DNA of 64,000 bases from Aciduliprofundum sp. MAR08-339 (lineage in GTDB: Archaea > Thermoplasmatota > Thermoplasmata > Thermoplasmatales > Aciduliprofundaceae). Location: NCBI RefSeq assembly GCF_000327505.1, contig NC_019942.1, forward strand, positions 1,240,001-1,304,000. The letters are read 5' to 3'. A model generated the notes under the pieces. That model was not told the DNA's origin. It ran no database searches and saw nothing but the letters and a program-made list of their open reading frames with translations. Positions 18,807 to 27,083 of the stretch are shown in pieces. The translations under genes were made by a program, and so were the position numbers. Position 1 is the stretch's first letter, and each line of letters begins with the position of its first letter.

Positions 18807-19655
18807 TTATATTCTCTTGAATTTTCCCAGATAGGGTTCGTAGATCTCCCCCTTTTCCTGAAGGGAGAGCAGAACCTCGTCAAGTTTCTCCTCGGATATC
18901 CCAGATTTCTCCAACAGGGCCTCGTAGGAGGCACCCTTTCCATCCTGATCCAGTTGCTCAATTAGGTTCAATATCTCCTCCTCCAGTTCGCCAACCTCTT
19001 CTTGTTCCTCCTCTTCCTCAACTGTTGGCAGTTCATAGCCCATGGCTCTGTACTCTGGGAGGAGATGTTTGAGGGCATCCTTTAGCATATCCATATACCG
19101 CTCAACATTGATCTTCTGGTAGTACCGAATTGCAAGAACCACCCCCTCTGAGATCTTCCTGGAGAATCCGAGAGACGTCAGCTTGTCCACGGAGGGTTCA
19201 TCCATGCGAAGAGCTTCACCCATGGCATCAATTCTGATTTTCAATCTTCTTGCAGTGTCAAATACCCAGTAATCGCGCAGAATCTCATTTACTATTTTTA
19301 CCCTTTCCGGCACAACGGAAACGTACATAAGGTCTTCCCTTGGATTGTACACATTAACCTTTCCAACAACTGCAATGAATTGCGGCACTTTGACTGTTTC
19401 AAGAATCTGTCTTGCCTCAGGATTGAACTTTCCGGCAAGCATGTAGAATGCTCCCGTCTGATCTGCTATGCGGGCCTTTATCACCTCTTCAGTAATAACC
19501 CGAACCTCTGTGAGCACTCCCACCACGAACAGTCGGCTTATTTTCGCTCCAATAGGGGTTATCACGTAACTGGGCATCTTGGGTTCAGTGGCCTTTATAT
19601 AGTGTTTTGAAGAGTTGTACTCTGCAGCAAATACTCTCCAAGCAGGCTCACGCAT
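18807..19655 (-). CDS. RPA-associated OB-fold protein (COG3390-like)
   Basis: Third gene of the replication protein A operon. The 282-residue protein has an N-terminal OB-fold region (about 25-120; ITEEVIKARIADQTGAFYMLAG is the typical strand pattern), a helical middle, a run of acidic residues near 210-225 and a C-terminal winged-helix-like domain, a layout known from euryarchaeal RPA-associated proteins that bind RPA and aid ssDNA handling. The start at 19655 follows GGGTGGT; an in-frame GTG at 19664 overlaps the RPA stop. It lies directly behind rpa. Confidence 0.82.
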   Translation of the reverse strand: MREPAWRVFAAEYNSSKHYIKATEPKMPSYVITPIGAKISRLFVVGVLTEVRVITEEVIKARIADQTGAFYMLAGKFNPEARQILETVKVPQFIAVVGKVNVYNPREDLMYVSVVPERVKIVNEILRDYWVFDTARRLKIRIDAMGEALRMDEPSVDKLTSLGFSRKISEGVVLAIRYYQKINVERYMDMLKDALKHLLPEYRAMGYELPTVEEEEEQEEVGELEEEILNLIEQLDQDGKGASYEALLEKSGISEEKLDEVLLSLQEKGEIYEPYLGKFKRI

Positions 19656-19657
19656 TT

Positions 19658-20935
19658 TTACCACCCCAACTCCTCAAGCATGTTCTCCGCATCCTTTGCT
19701 ATGTCTTCTATGTTTATAAACTCAAAATCGTGCACGAGCATTGTTAGTCCATATTTTTCCTTTGATATAACATTGCCTCTTAGACGCATTGGCACCGCTA
19801 TGAGTTTCTCCTCAATCATCTCCCTTATAACTGCGGGATTTCCAAGATTTTCCTGAACCAAGGAAATGGCCTTGTCCATGCCTATTCCAAGTATTCTTTC
19901 CGTTTGCTCTCTGTTGAAGAGACAGATTGCACCACCAGTTCCGTCATCAAGAACGGCTTTTATCCTCAAATCAGGTTTGGGCGTAACCTTCCCGTGCACG
20001 GGACATATGGTAGAATTCAAAACTCTTCCACATTCCGGACAGCGGTATATGAGTCCACTTCCACGCTTCACATCTATGATAACGCCCTCAACAAGCACGT
20101 TAAATCCACCCTTGCCTTCTAGGCTCTCAAGGGTCACTGGAATCTCTTTTATCTCTATATTCAGATTTACCCTTTCAATTGTAGAACGAGGATCAAATAC
20201 GAGTTGGGGCATACCTCTGAAAGTACGTACGTAGGCACCACTTATTTTAAGTACATCACCCTTATTTACCTTTATGTCCCAAGCACTGAATGGTATTTCA
20301 CCCGTATCGTCACCAATTATACCCTCGTAAACCTTTCTGGGCACACCATCAACCATGACCTCTCTCTCGGTAACATCCAAAATTTTACCGACAACCTGAA
20401 CAAATCCCATCCTCGGATGCAGTTCCACTATCTTTGCAGGAGTTATTGAGGTCTTTACATCAACCGAGTTTGGTGGAAGGAGAGTGATGATCGTATTGTT
20501 TCCAAATACGAGTTGCGTTTTACCCTGCCACTCTCTCGTATACGCGTTTTTAACCTGTATGCAATCACCCTTTCTCAACTCAACATCGAGACGCCATGCC
20601 GTAAAAGGTATTGTACCCGTTTCATCACCCACAATACCATAGTACATCTTTCTCGCCATACCGTCAAGCTGATACTCTCTTGAATTGATTGTTATGACCT
20701 TCAATTTAATATCCACCCTTGCATCGTTTGGACCTAGATCTGAGATCTTTTTCTCGTTGTTTATGAGTTTTGTGGGATCTCCCCCCAGCTTTGAAACTAT
20801 ACTCCTCTTCGCTTCGGTCATTGGCACCTTGAAATTTGTGATCCAGTTTCGCAGTTCTCTGGCAATTACATCCTTATCCACTTTTCCCCCAAGCACCCTG
20901 TAAATATCATCCACGTGCTTTTCAAAATCTTCCAT
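19658..20935 (-). CDS. rpa1: Replication protein A, large subunit (ssDNA-binding)
   Basis: Binds single-stranded DNA during replication, repair and recombination. The protein of 425 residues contains at least two clear OB folds with the archaeal RPA repeat VYEGIIGDDTGEIPFSAWDI and its earlier copy MYYGIVGDETGTIPFTAWRL, then a third OB fold holding a zinc finger of the form CPECG-x(6)-CPVH (near residue 290). I start at the ATG at 20935, which has AAGGTGGT before it; a GTG at 20950 is in frame but overlaps the upstream gene. It sits in a three-gene operon with a 199-residue unknown and the RPA-associated gene. Confidence 0.95.
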   Translation of the reverse strand: MEDFEKHVDDIYRVLGGKVDKDVIARELRNWITNFKVPMTEAKRSIVSKLGGDPTKLINNEKKISDLGPNDARVDIKLKVITINSREYQLDGMARKMYYGIVGDETGTIPFTAWRLDVELRKGDCIQVKNAYTREWQGKTQLVFGNNTIITLLPPNSVDVKTSITPAKIVELHPRMGFVQVVGKILDVTEREVMVDGVPRKVYEGIIGDDTGEIPFSAWDIKVNKGDVLKISGAYVRTFRGMPQLVFDPRSTIERVNLNIEIKEIPVTLESLEGKGGFNVLVEGVIIDVKRGSGLIYRCPECGRVLNSTICPVHGKVTPKPDLRIKAVLDDGTGGAICLFNREQTERILGIGMDKAISLVQENLGNPAVIREMIEEKLIAVPMRLRGNVISKEKYGLTMLVHDFEFINIEDIAKDAENMLEELGW

Positions 20936-20946
20936 ATTAACCACCT

Positions 20947-21546
20947 TCACATATAGCCCTTGATATCCTTATCCATACTTTTCATTATCTCATCCACTAT
21001 CTCCTCAGCATCCTTTTTCTTTAGACCCACACGATTTATGAGGAATTTCACCACGTCCTCCCTCTTTGCGCCCTCACTCAGGCGCTCCTTAACTAGACCA
21101 ACTAGCCTGGCAAACAATTGGTTCTGAAACTCCTCTTCAAGGTCAAGGGCACGAACCATCATGTACATTCCCGTAACCATGGCCGCTATTGAATCTTCAA
21201 AAACACCCTTGTTAAAGTACTTCTTTCCAAGGTCTATCTGAAGTACAACCTCCTCGTTTATGCCCTCAAGGGCAAATTTCAGGTAATCCGCACTGCCATT
21301 TAGCAGGAGCAAAGCCCTGGCAATTTTCAATCTCTCCTTAGTATCTTCAACAGCAGTCTCTATACCCGTGTAAACCCGCAACCTTATGAAATTATCATCC
21401 TCAGAAACATAGAGAATGAATGGTATCTTCGGATGCTGGGCCATCAGGGTGTTGTTTTCCCTCTCAACATTCCAAGGCAGGTCAACAAGGTCCTGGGCAT
21501 CATCGTTTCCCTCCCTAAGCCATTTTTCAATCTCGTCCAGAAGCAT
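20947..21546 (-). CDS. Conserved-looking hypothetical protein, first gene of the RPA operon
   Basis: A 199-residue soluble, mostly acidic protein. The N-terminal about 110 residues have a beta-alpha pattern (HPKIPFILYVSEDDNFIRLRV) reminiscent of YbjN/CesT chaperone-like folds; the C-terminal half is helical, ending in a Lys-rich segment with a UBA/HTH-like run (RVGLKKKDAEEIVDEIMKS). No catalytic motif is seen. Its stop overlaps the GTG-initiated frame of rpa and ends only about 10 bp before the rpa ATG, so the three genes are co-transcribed. Context suggests a link to ssDNA metabolism; fold assignment is tentative. Confidence 0.6.
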   Translation of the reverse strand: MLLDEIEKWLREGNDDAQDLVDLPWNVERENNTLMAQHPKIPFILYVSEDDNFIRLRVYTGIETAVEDTKERLKIARALLLLNGSADYLKFALEGINEEVVLQIDLGKKYFNKGVFEDSIAAMVTGMYMMVRALDLEEEFQNQLFARLVGLVKERLSEGAKREDVVKFLINRVGLKKKDAEEIVDEIMKSMDKDIKGYM

Positions 21547-21625
21547 GATTGATTAGATTGAAAGAAAGTATAATAAACTTTCCAACAAGAAAAATATTTA
21601 AGGAGCAAACATTATATGCCTTCAT

Positions 21626-22117
21626 ATGCAAACTGGCTTTGATATCATGGAGTACGATTCTGCACTTCGAAATCTATGGGCAAGGAGAATCGCTGCGGGT
21701 TTTGTGGATTTCGTCATAACCCTTGCAATTGCCTATGCGCTCGGTTACTTTTTCAAATGGAACATGGGCACAGTAATTTTCATATGGCAGGGCATAATAT
21801 GGTTCATTTACTCTGTGATTTTTGATGCCATCAACGGAAAAACCCCTGGAAAGTACATATTCAAACTCAAGGCTGTATCATTCATAGGCTCGTTGGACAT
21901 ATGGAAGGCCATAGGGAGAAATGCAACGAAATTGAACTGGATAATATACATTGCGGATATCATTGCTGGATTGAGCACCGAGGGAGAGCCAAGGCAGAGA
22001 TATTCGGAGCGAATTTTGGATTGCCTCGTAATCTCCGATTTCAGGTTCAGAGAGGAGAGAAAAACAAAGACATTCAGAGTAGAGGAGGAAAAAGAGGAGT
22101 TTGAACTTCCAGAATAA
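21626..22117 (+). CDS. RDD-family membrane protein
   Basis: A 163-residue protein with the RDD signature: Arg in RRIAAGFVDFVI (about 15-27) with the conserved Asp in the first membrane helix, and the second conserved region DAINGKTPGKYIFKLKAV before the third hydrophobic stretch. RDD proteins are small three-helix membrane proteins of generally unclear role, with some acting as Na+/H+ antiporters. The C-terminus is a charged cytoplasmic tail of about 40 residues. A TATA-like AAAATATTTAAGG at 21591-21603 lies about 25-30 bp before the start, giving a short or no leader. It converges on the HTH regulator gene. Confidence 0.82.
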   Translation: MQTGFDIMEYDSALRNLWARRIAAGFVDFVITLAIAYALGYFFKWNMGTVIFIWQGIIWFIYSVIFDAINGKTPGKYIFKLKAVSFIGSLDIWKAIGRNATKLNWIIYIADIIAGLSTEGEPRQRYSERILDCLVISDFRFREERKTKTFRVEEEKEEFELPE

Positions 22118-22124
22118 TTTATCT

Positions 22125-22556
22125 TCACATCATTTCCCTGAGGATTCTCTCCTTCATCTTTATGAGTTCAACTCTTCTCCTTTCAATATCGCGCAACTCC
22201 CTCTCAATCTCCTCCAGCATCTTGCCGAAATCTTCAACTTGTATGCTCTCAGAATCTTCCTCTATGGGATATTCACGTATTTCAAAAATTCCCGGAGCCA
22301 CATCTATGACTATGGAAAAACCCCTGTGAACCTCATAGAGCTTTCTTGGAGGACCCATTTCGCTTTTTTCTGTACCTGCCCTTCTTATTATGTTTGATCT
22401 CTCCAGAATCTCAAGATGTTTGACTATGGCCTGCTGGGACACTCTCAACTCCTTGGCCAGCTGAAGGGCATACTGGCGCCCTTCAGCCAGCCTCTTGAGT
22501 ATCTCCCTCCTTGTCTGATTCTCGATCGCATTCAGAAGTTCGTCTATGCTGCTCAT
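22125..22556 (-). CDS. ArsR-type winged-helix regulator, linked to hsp20
   Basis: A 143-residue transcription factor with an N-terminal winged helix-turn-helix (QTRREILKRLAEGRQYALQL, then QQAIVKHLEILERSNII, about residues 11-60), a middle wing and dimerisation region and a C-terminal coiled coil rich in Glu/Arg. The ATG at 22556 lies directly behind the Hsp20 stop; a GTG at 22562 overlaps that stop by 4 bp and is an alternative. Archaeal heat-shock regulators of this type (Phr in Pyrococcus, HSR1 in Archaeoglobus) repress hsp20 and AAA-ATPase genes. The operon here gives the same logic, so autorepression of the hsp20 operon is the likely role. Confidence 0.82.
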   Translation of the reverse strand: MSSIDELLNAIENQTRREILKRLAEGRQYALQLAKELRVSQQAIVKHLEILERSNIIRRAGTEKSEMGPPRKLYEVHRGFSIVIDVAPGIFEIREYPIEEDSESIQVEDFGKMLEEIERELRDIERRRVELIKMKERILREMM

Positions 22557-22558
22557 TT

Positions 22559-23113
22559 TCACCTTACTTTTATCTTCTTGCCCTTCTTCTTTCTCGGTTC
22601 AGCCCTCTCAAACACCACATCAAGTATTCCGTTCTTGTACGTTGCCTTGGCGGAATCTGGCTTGACCTTGGCTGGAAGTTCTACTTCCTTGTAGTACTTG
22701 CGCTCTGGAGTATCAACCTTTATTGTGAGCACGTTATCCTCATCGTTAAGATCCAGTTCAATGTCATCCTTGTTCACTCCTGGTATCTCGGCTGTTATGC
22801 TCACAGTCTTATCATCCTCCATAACATCCACAATGGGCTCCCGGTAATCCTCCATGCTCTCCTCCTTTATGCCAAATCTGCGGGGCACGTTGCCAAACTC
22901 CTGTATCTGCGGCTTGCCATCAGGACCTATGCGCATGCTAAAACCATAAACGTAAGGACCCTTGATCTCACCCCTTCCAAAATCGCGCATTATGCGGTTC
23001 ATCCACTCCTCCATTCTTCTTATCTCTCTCTCAATGTCAAATCCAAAGAAATCATCATTGAAGAAATCCCTATCCCATTCGTCGTCCCTATCCCTTCTTC
23101 TCTTCCACACCAT
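22559..23113 (-). CDS. hsp20: Small heat shock protein Hsp20 (alpha-crystallin family)
   Basis: ATP-independent chaperone that holds unfolding proteins. The protein of 184 residues has a charged N-terminal arm (about 1-80) and an alpha-crystallin domain with ITAEIPGVNKDDIELDL and the family consensus ATYKNGILDVVF; the C-terminus KKIKVR provides the I-X-V tail motif that links dimers. The ATG at 23113 is preceded by a strong GGAGGTGAT; a GTG nine bases earlier lies within this site. A minus-strand TATA box (AAATTTATATAG) at about 23170-23181 gives a leader of roughly 30 nt, unlike the leaderless genes around it. First gene of a two-gene operon with its probable regulator. Confidence 0.94.
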   Translation of the reverse strand: MVWKRRRDRDDEWDRDFFNDDFFGFDIEREIRRMEEWMNRIMRDFGRGEIKGPYVYGFSMRIGPDGKPQIQEFGNVPRRFGIKEESMEDYREPIVDVMEDDKTVSITAEIPGVNKDDIELDLNDEDNVLTIKVDTPERKYYKEVELPAKVKPDSAKATYKNGILDVVFERAEPRKKKGKKIKVR

Positions 23114-23167
23114 TTTTATCACCTCCAGTTATCAACTTTTAGTTCACAACCATGCTTATTAGGAACT

Positions 23168-23200
23168 GCTATATAAATTTTTCTGAGAAAGTTTATATGG
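23168..23200 (-). promoter_or_regulatory. hsp20 operon promoter
   Basis: On the minus strand, AAATTTATATAG (complement of 23170-23181) is a good TATA box; a second TATA-like CATATAAAC lies at about 23191-23199. Transcription would start near 23145-23150. The tandem TATA-like elements are where the HTH regulator could compete with TBP, as Phr does; this is an inference. Confidence 0.5.
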
Positions 23201-23324
23201 GCGATTTGCATATTAAATAATGGGAAGCGCATCCCATCCCTTCTGGCATACTTCTTTTATTTTTTTGTTTTGAAAAATTGTATGAAGGTGCAAATTATAA
23301 ATATGCCTTTTCCATAACCACATA

Positions 23325-24581
23325 ATGACTCCCTCCGAGGGCTTCCTGCTGATACTGGTAGCCATACTGATAATCATCGTACTTCCCAGATTCAAAGTTC
23401 ACATAGCCATTGCAATAATGATAGGTGCACTGTTTCTCCTATTCGCCCTCGGTGCACAGTGGGATAAGGTGCTACTTGCACTTCTGAACTGGCATAATTT
23501 CTGGAGAATAATTGTCATAGTGTTTCTTTCACTGCTCATCGTTGCACTTATGGAAAAAGTGGGGTACCTGAATATGATGGTAAACGCAGTTAAATCCCTG
23601 GCTTCCTCACTGGGATCCTCCATGGTCTCAATATCCTCCTTTATAGGACTACTTCCAATGCCCGGAGGTGCCTATGTCTCCGCGCGCCTCGTTGATTCAC
23701 TTGCCAAGGAGATGTCCTTGAATCCCCTGGAAGCCACTTCCCTAAACTACTGGTTTCGGCACCTATGGGAATACTGGTGGCCCCTATATACGGGAGTAAT
23801 TGTTGCCTCTGCAATATTCAATGTGACTATTCCCGATTTTGTTATCCACATGTTCTTCCTCACCATACTCGCAGTCACCGGTGGATACCTGTTCATATAT
23901 TACCCCATAATGAAAAAGAAGAACATAAAGAAGAAGAGAGTTGAAAAGGATCGCGGAAGGGAATTCGGAAAATTGCTGTACTCTGCCTGGCCCATACTGG
24001 TGGTAATGCTCTTGACACTGGTTGGAATTCCTGTGCCCACAAAAGGAGGATTGGAGATCCAGAGGGTAGATCTTTTTTACTCACTTCTTGTGGTTGATCT
24101 AACGCTCATAGGAATTCTGATTTACAGGGGAAGAAAAAAAGATGCCATATACGGGTTGAAATTCGCCTTGAAGCCGACATTCCTTGGTGTTACCTTTGCA
24201 GCACTTTTCATGAAAATAGCAGTGCTGCAGACCAATTCAATGTACTACACCTATGAGTTCTTCAACCTTTACCACATACCGGCATTTGTTGTGATAATCG
24301 TACTCCCATACCTAGCAGGACTTATGACCGGTGTAACCGTGGCTTACGTGGCTGCAACATTTCCTCTGCTTTTGCCCTTTATAGGTACCCCTCCAAGTTT
24401 TGCAGCCATAGCACTTGCCTATGCATCCGGGTACGCCGGACATCTGACCTCTCCCGTGCACCTTTGTCTGGTTCTATCCGCCCAGCACTTCAAGGCTGAT
24501 GTGTACAAGGTAATAAAAAGAGTAAGCCCTGCAGTGATATTTGTGGTCGCCATAACCCTTCTAATCTATTTCTTGGCCTAA
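23325..24581 (+). CDS. DUF401-family integral membrane transporter
   Basis: A 418-residue protein with about ten membrane helices resembling the archaeal DUF401 group of the ion-transporter superfamily. Two broken-helix motifs are visible: GLLPMPGGAYVSARLVDSLA near residue 106 and a second LTSPVHLCLVLSAQHF near 380, which in this superfamily form re-entrant substrate-binding loops. The substrate is unknown. A TATA-like AAATTATAAATATG at 23291-23304 lies about 25 bp before the ATG, so the transcript is leaderless. It stands alone between the hsp20 operon and tRNA-Glu. Confidence 0.8.
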   Translation: MTPSEGFLLILVAILIIIVLPRFKVHIAIAIMIGALFLLFALGAQWDKVLLALLNWHNFWRIIVIVFLSLLIVALMEKVGYLNMMVNAVKSLASSLGSSMVSISSFIGLLPMPGGAYVSARLVDSLAKEMSLNPLEATSLNYWFRHLWEYWWPLYTGVIVASAIFNVTIPDFVIHMFFLTILAVTGGYLFIYYPIMKKKNIKKKRVEKDRGREFGKLLYSAWPILVVMLLTLVGIPVPTKGGLEIQRVDLFYSLLVVDLTLIGILIYRGRKKDAIYGLKFALKPTFLGVTFAALFMKIAVLQTNSMYYTYEFFNLYHIPAFVVIIVLPYLAGLMTGVTVAYVAATFPLLLPFIGTPPSFAAIALAYASGYAGHLTSPVHLCLVLSAQHFKADVYKVIKRVSPAVIFVVAITLLIYFLA

Positions 24582-24697
24582 TCCATACCTTTTTACCCAG
24601 TTGAGAAAAATTAAAGGAAGAAGGTCCGAAGGAGAGCATTCTCAGGGTAAAAGAACCAACACATGGCATTTATGGGGGATTTTGAAAGACATCCCTC

Positions 24698-24730
24698 TTT
24701 GGGGGTAAAGCACCTTTTCCAAAGGGGCTT
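24698..24730 (-). repeat. tRNA-intron-like element in the tRNA-Glu 3' flank
   Basis: On the minus strand this 33-nt segment starts AAGCCCCTTTGGAAAAGG and ends GCTTTACCCCCAAA. It matches 44047-44076, inside the tRNA-Thr intron, with no substitutions and only three single-base insertions (a C, a T and a C). It begins two bases after the discriminator base of tRNA-Glu, so it would be in that tRNA's 3' trailer. Both copies form a hairpin around the loop TTGGA. Confidence 0.7.
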
Positions 24731-24732
24731 AG

Positions 24733-24807
24733 TGCTCCGGCCGGGATTTGAACCCGGGTCGAGGGGTTGAGAGCCCCTAATGCTTGGCCGGGCTACACCA
24801 CCGGAGC
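24733..24807 (-). tRNA. tRNA-Glu (anticodon CTC)
   Basis: 75-nt cloverleaf on the minus strand: acceptor GCTCCGG/CCGGAGC with discriminator A, D arm around AGCCCGGCCAAGC, anticodon stem AGGGG/CCCCT with loop CTCTCAA (anticodon CTC) and T arm with loop TTCAAAT. CCA is not encoded. A minus-strand TATA (AATTTTATATGC, complement of 24842-24853) lies about 40 bp upstream, divergent from the HAD gene. No intron. Confidence 0.95.
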
Positions 24808-24879
24808 ATGCGATTGCCCGTTAAGGCGTATAGGCACTGGGCATATAAAATTTTCTTTGCAAATTGTTAAAAGGATGAT

Positions 24880-25569
24880 ATGCATGCCCCGAGTATGGAT
24901 GTGTTCCTTGATCTGACTGGCACGATAACAAGTGTGGAAAGTGAAAATTACGCGTTTTACAAGATGTGTGAAGCGATTAAGAAAAGATTTGAAATTGATA
25001 TGAGTGTAGAGCAGTTGATGCACCATATCTTGGAATTCAGAAAACCATACATGGACAACAGGGAAAAAATTTACTATCCGATAAGAAATCTCATAGTAAG
25101 AGCAGTTGAAAATGTAGTTTCAAAAAGACTGTGCTCCAACGATGTGTTCTGGATAATTGACGCCTATGCAAATTACCATGCAAAATACGTAAAACCTGAT
25201 AGGGGTTCAGAAGAGGCACTCAAAATAATAAGGAGGAAAGCAGAGCACCTTGGTTTGATAACCGATGCCGACAGGCCCTACACAGAGAAAGTGCTCAGAG
25301 CGATGAATATATACGAAATGTTTGATAGCATAACAACGGCGGAGGATGCAGGAGTGGGCAAGCCAAATCCCAAAATATTTGAAATGGCTTTGAAAAATTC
25401 AAGGAGTAAGCCGGTAATATATGTGGGTGATAGCGAGAAGAGAGATATTCTTGGAGCAAGAAGAGTTGGTATGATCACCATAAAGGTGGGAAAACCGAGC
25501 GAAATGGCGGATTACAACACCAGAAATCTACTTGAGGCCGCAAGGATAATTGACTCACTCACTCAGTGA
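24880..25569 (+). CDS. HAD-superfamily hydrolase
   Basis: Phosphohydrolase of the haloacid dehalogenase superfamily, probably a small-molecule phosphatase. The protein of 229 residues has all four HAD motifs: DLTGT (motif I, nucleophile Asp with the second Asp replaced by Thr, near residues 11-15), Thr in GLITDAD (motif II, near 127), Lys in GVGKPNPKIF (motif III) and GDSEKRD (motif IV). The helical cap (about 20-105) lies between motifs I and II. The DxT form of motif I departs from the DxD of most phosphatases and is closer to DxT/dehalogenase-type members, so substrate and reaction remain open. Start could also be the in-frame ATG at 24895. Its 3' end overlaps the convergent gene by 11 bp. 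Confidence 0.82.
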   Translation: MHAPSMDVFLDLTGTITSVESENYAFYKMCEAIKKRFEIDMSVEQLMHHILEFRKPYMDNREKIYYPIRNLIVRAVENVVSKRLCSNDVFWIIDAYANYHAKYVKPDRGSEEALKIIRRKAEHLGLITDADRPYTEKVLRAMNIYEMFDSITTAEDAGVGKPNPKIFEMALKNSRSKPVIYVGDSEKRDILGARRVGMITIKVGKPSEMADYNTRNLLEAARIIDSLTQ

Positions 25570-26380
25570 TGTTCTCCACTATTTTCTTCCCCCTATCCGT
25601 TATTTTGACCAGGATTATTTTCTTTATCAAACCCATGTCCTGCAACTTATCCGTTATCCTCTTGAAGTCGTCAGGTGTGAGGTGGTGCTTCTGTAGAATT
25701 TCATTTACCGAGGCTCCCTGACTCACCAGCAGGAGCACGAGTCTTTCAATCTCTGTCAGCTTTGAAAGTACCTGCGAGTACACAAACTCCTCAACAAGAA
25801 GGTTAAGCAATTGCCAGAAGAAATCACGCTTTAATGGTGGCGTGACGAGGTATATCTCTGTGGTCTTATCCTCTCTTTTCTCCTTTATGTATATAACGCC
25901 CACATTTGAAAATCCAGTGGACATGGACCTCCTCTCTATATTTGCTATCTCCTGCACATGCATTGTGTAATTTACAGGTGTGAAGACAATATCCGAGCCA
26001 GTTACGCGCATGAATCCCTTGCCCCAGTTCTCTCCTATTTTATAACTGATAAGAATGTTTGAAGTGAGAAGTATTAGAAGAGCCTTTTTGAATCTTCTTA
26101 TGCAACTACCGTAACCAGAGAACAGAGTATAGAGTTTTTCTTTTGTTATTATGTCCACATATTCTATGAGAAGAGTAGAGCGCCCTTCCTTAATTGCGGG
26201 TAAAGTTATCCTCTTATCCACACTCAAAATCGCTATTATGGGTATCTTGTACTCCCTATCTCCGATAATTATAATCTCCCTCTGGGTAAGATAAATTTTA
26301 CCCTTTTTCCACTCCTTATCTGTATAGACTATGAACCCACGACCGTAGGGATGTATGAACTCCACCTCACAATCTACCAT
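25559..26380 (-). CDS. CheF-like (DUF439-type) taxis adaptor protein
   Basis: A 273-residue protein with a duplicated beta-rich, PH-like N-terminal region (strands such as KGKIYLTQREIIIIGDREYKIP typical of the CheF start, and the later FMRVTGSDIVFTP) and a C-terminal winged helix (about 205-273, LTEIERLVLLLVSQGASVNEI). In Halobacterium CheF links the Che response regulators to the archaellum. The CheY-like gene begins just 4 bp upstream, which supports this reading. The motifs are subtle, so I hold the name loosely; a generic HTH regulator is the alternative. Confidence 0.6.
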   Translation of the reverse strand: MVDCEVEFIHPYGRGFIVYTDKEWKKGKIYLTQREIIIIGDREYKIPIIAILSVDKRITLPAIKEGRSTLLIEYVDIITKEKLYTLFSGYGSCIRRFKKALLILLTSNILISYKIGENWGKGFMRVTGSDIVFTPVNYTMHVQEIANIERRSMSTGFSNVGVIYIKEKREDKTTEIYLVTPPLKRDFFWQLLNLLVEEFVYSQVLSKLTEIERLVLLLVSQGASVNEILQKHHLTPDDFKRITDKLQDMGLIKKIILVKITDRGKKIVENITE

Positions 26381-26384
26381 GGCA

Positions 26385-26972
26385 CTACCTCTTTATGGTG
26401 AGGTATACTTCGTATTCCTCGCCCACACGAACATCTTTGACATCCACGTCGTCCCTCTCCCGCAGTATATTTAGAAATCTCCTCATCTCATCTATGTTCT
26501 TGAATGAGAATTTCAGCATACCCCCCGAATAATCAAGGGTATCAACCACTTCCAACGCACGTTCGGCAGTGAGGGTTTGTTGTACCGGCTGTTCCATTGC
26601 CTTTTTGTACAGGATCTCGTTAATTTTGCTCTCCAGTTCTCCAAGCCTGAAGGGCTTGACTAGGTAATCATCTGCACCTGCTTTCATTGCTTCTATTACG
26701 GTATTTAGGTCCTTGACCCCGCTGATGATTATTATGGGCACATCCTTTGAATGCTCTCTTATGGAGCGAAGCATATCAAGACCGTTCACATCCGGAAGCA
26801 TCAAATCCAAAAGAATAACATCAATGCGTCTTGCCTTTTCTATCATACCCATAGCATCCCTGCCATTATTTGCCACCATCACATTGAACCCACGCTGGGA
26901 GAGATATGTTTTTATTATATTGCTAAGTTCCCTGTTGTCGTCCACAAGCAGAACGTGAAGGCTATCTTCCAT
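26385..26972 (-). CDS. CheY-like response regulator with C-terminal extension
   Basis: A 195-residue protein with an N-terminal receiver domain (residues about 7-122): acidic pocket in VLLVDDN, phospho-acceptor Asp in VILLDLMLPDVNG, Ser in IIIISG and Lys in DDYLVKPF. A further about 70 residues (RALEVVDTLDYSGGMLKFSF, then ERDDVDVKDVRVGEEY) form an extra alpha/beta region of unknown role. The frame is open upstream to 27167, but the receiver fold and a TATA-like AAATAAATATAA some 25 bp away set the start at ATG 26972. It forms an operon with the CheF-like gene. No cheA is seen nearby. Confidence 0.85.
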   Translation of the reverse strand: MEDSLHVLLVDDNRELSNIIKTYLSQRGFNVMVANNGRDAMGMIEKARRIDVILLDLMLPDVNGLDMLRSIREHSKDVPIIIISGVKDLNTVIEAMKAGADDYLVKPFRLGELESKINEILYKKAMEQPVQQTLTAERALEVVDTLDYSGGMLKFSFKNIDEMRRFLNILRERDDVDVKDVRVGEEYEVYLTIKR

Positions 26973-27083
26973 AATAGAAAAATAAGTTTGATTATATTTA
27001 TTTGTTTTCCACCTATTATCATTTTTGAAAACAAGACACCATAGAACTTTATATAGGGGATACCATTGAGTTTCGTGTACTAT

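Noticed and set aside
24690-24732. Possible second tRNA or CRISPR-like repeat beside tRNA-Glu
   Set aside because: No cloverleaf and no array; the sequence matches only the tRNA-Thr intron.
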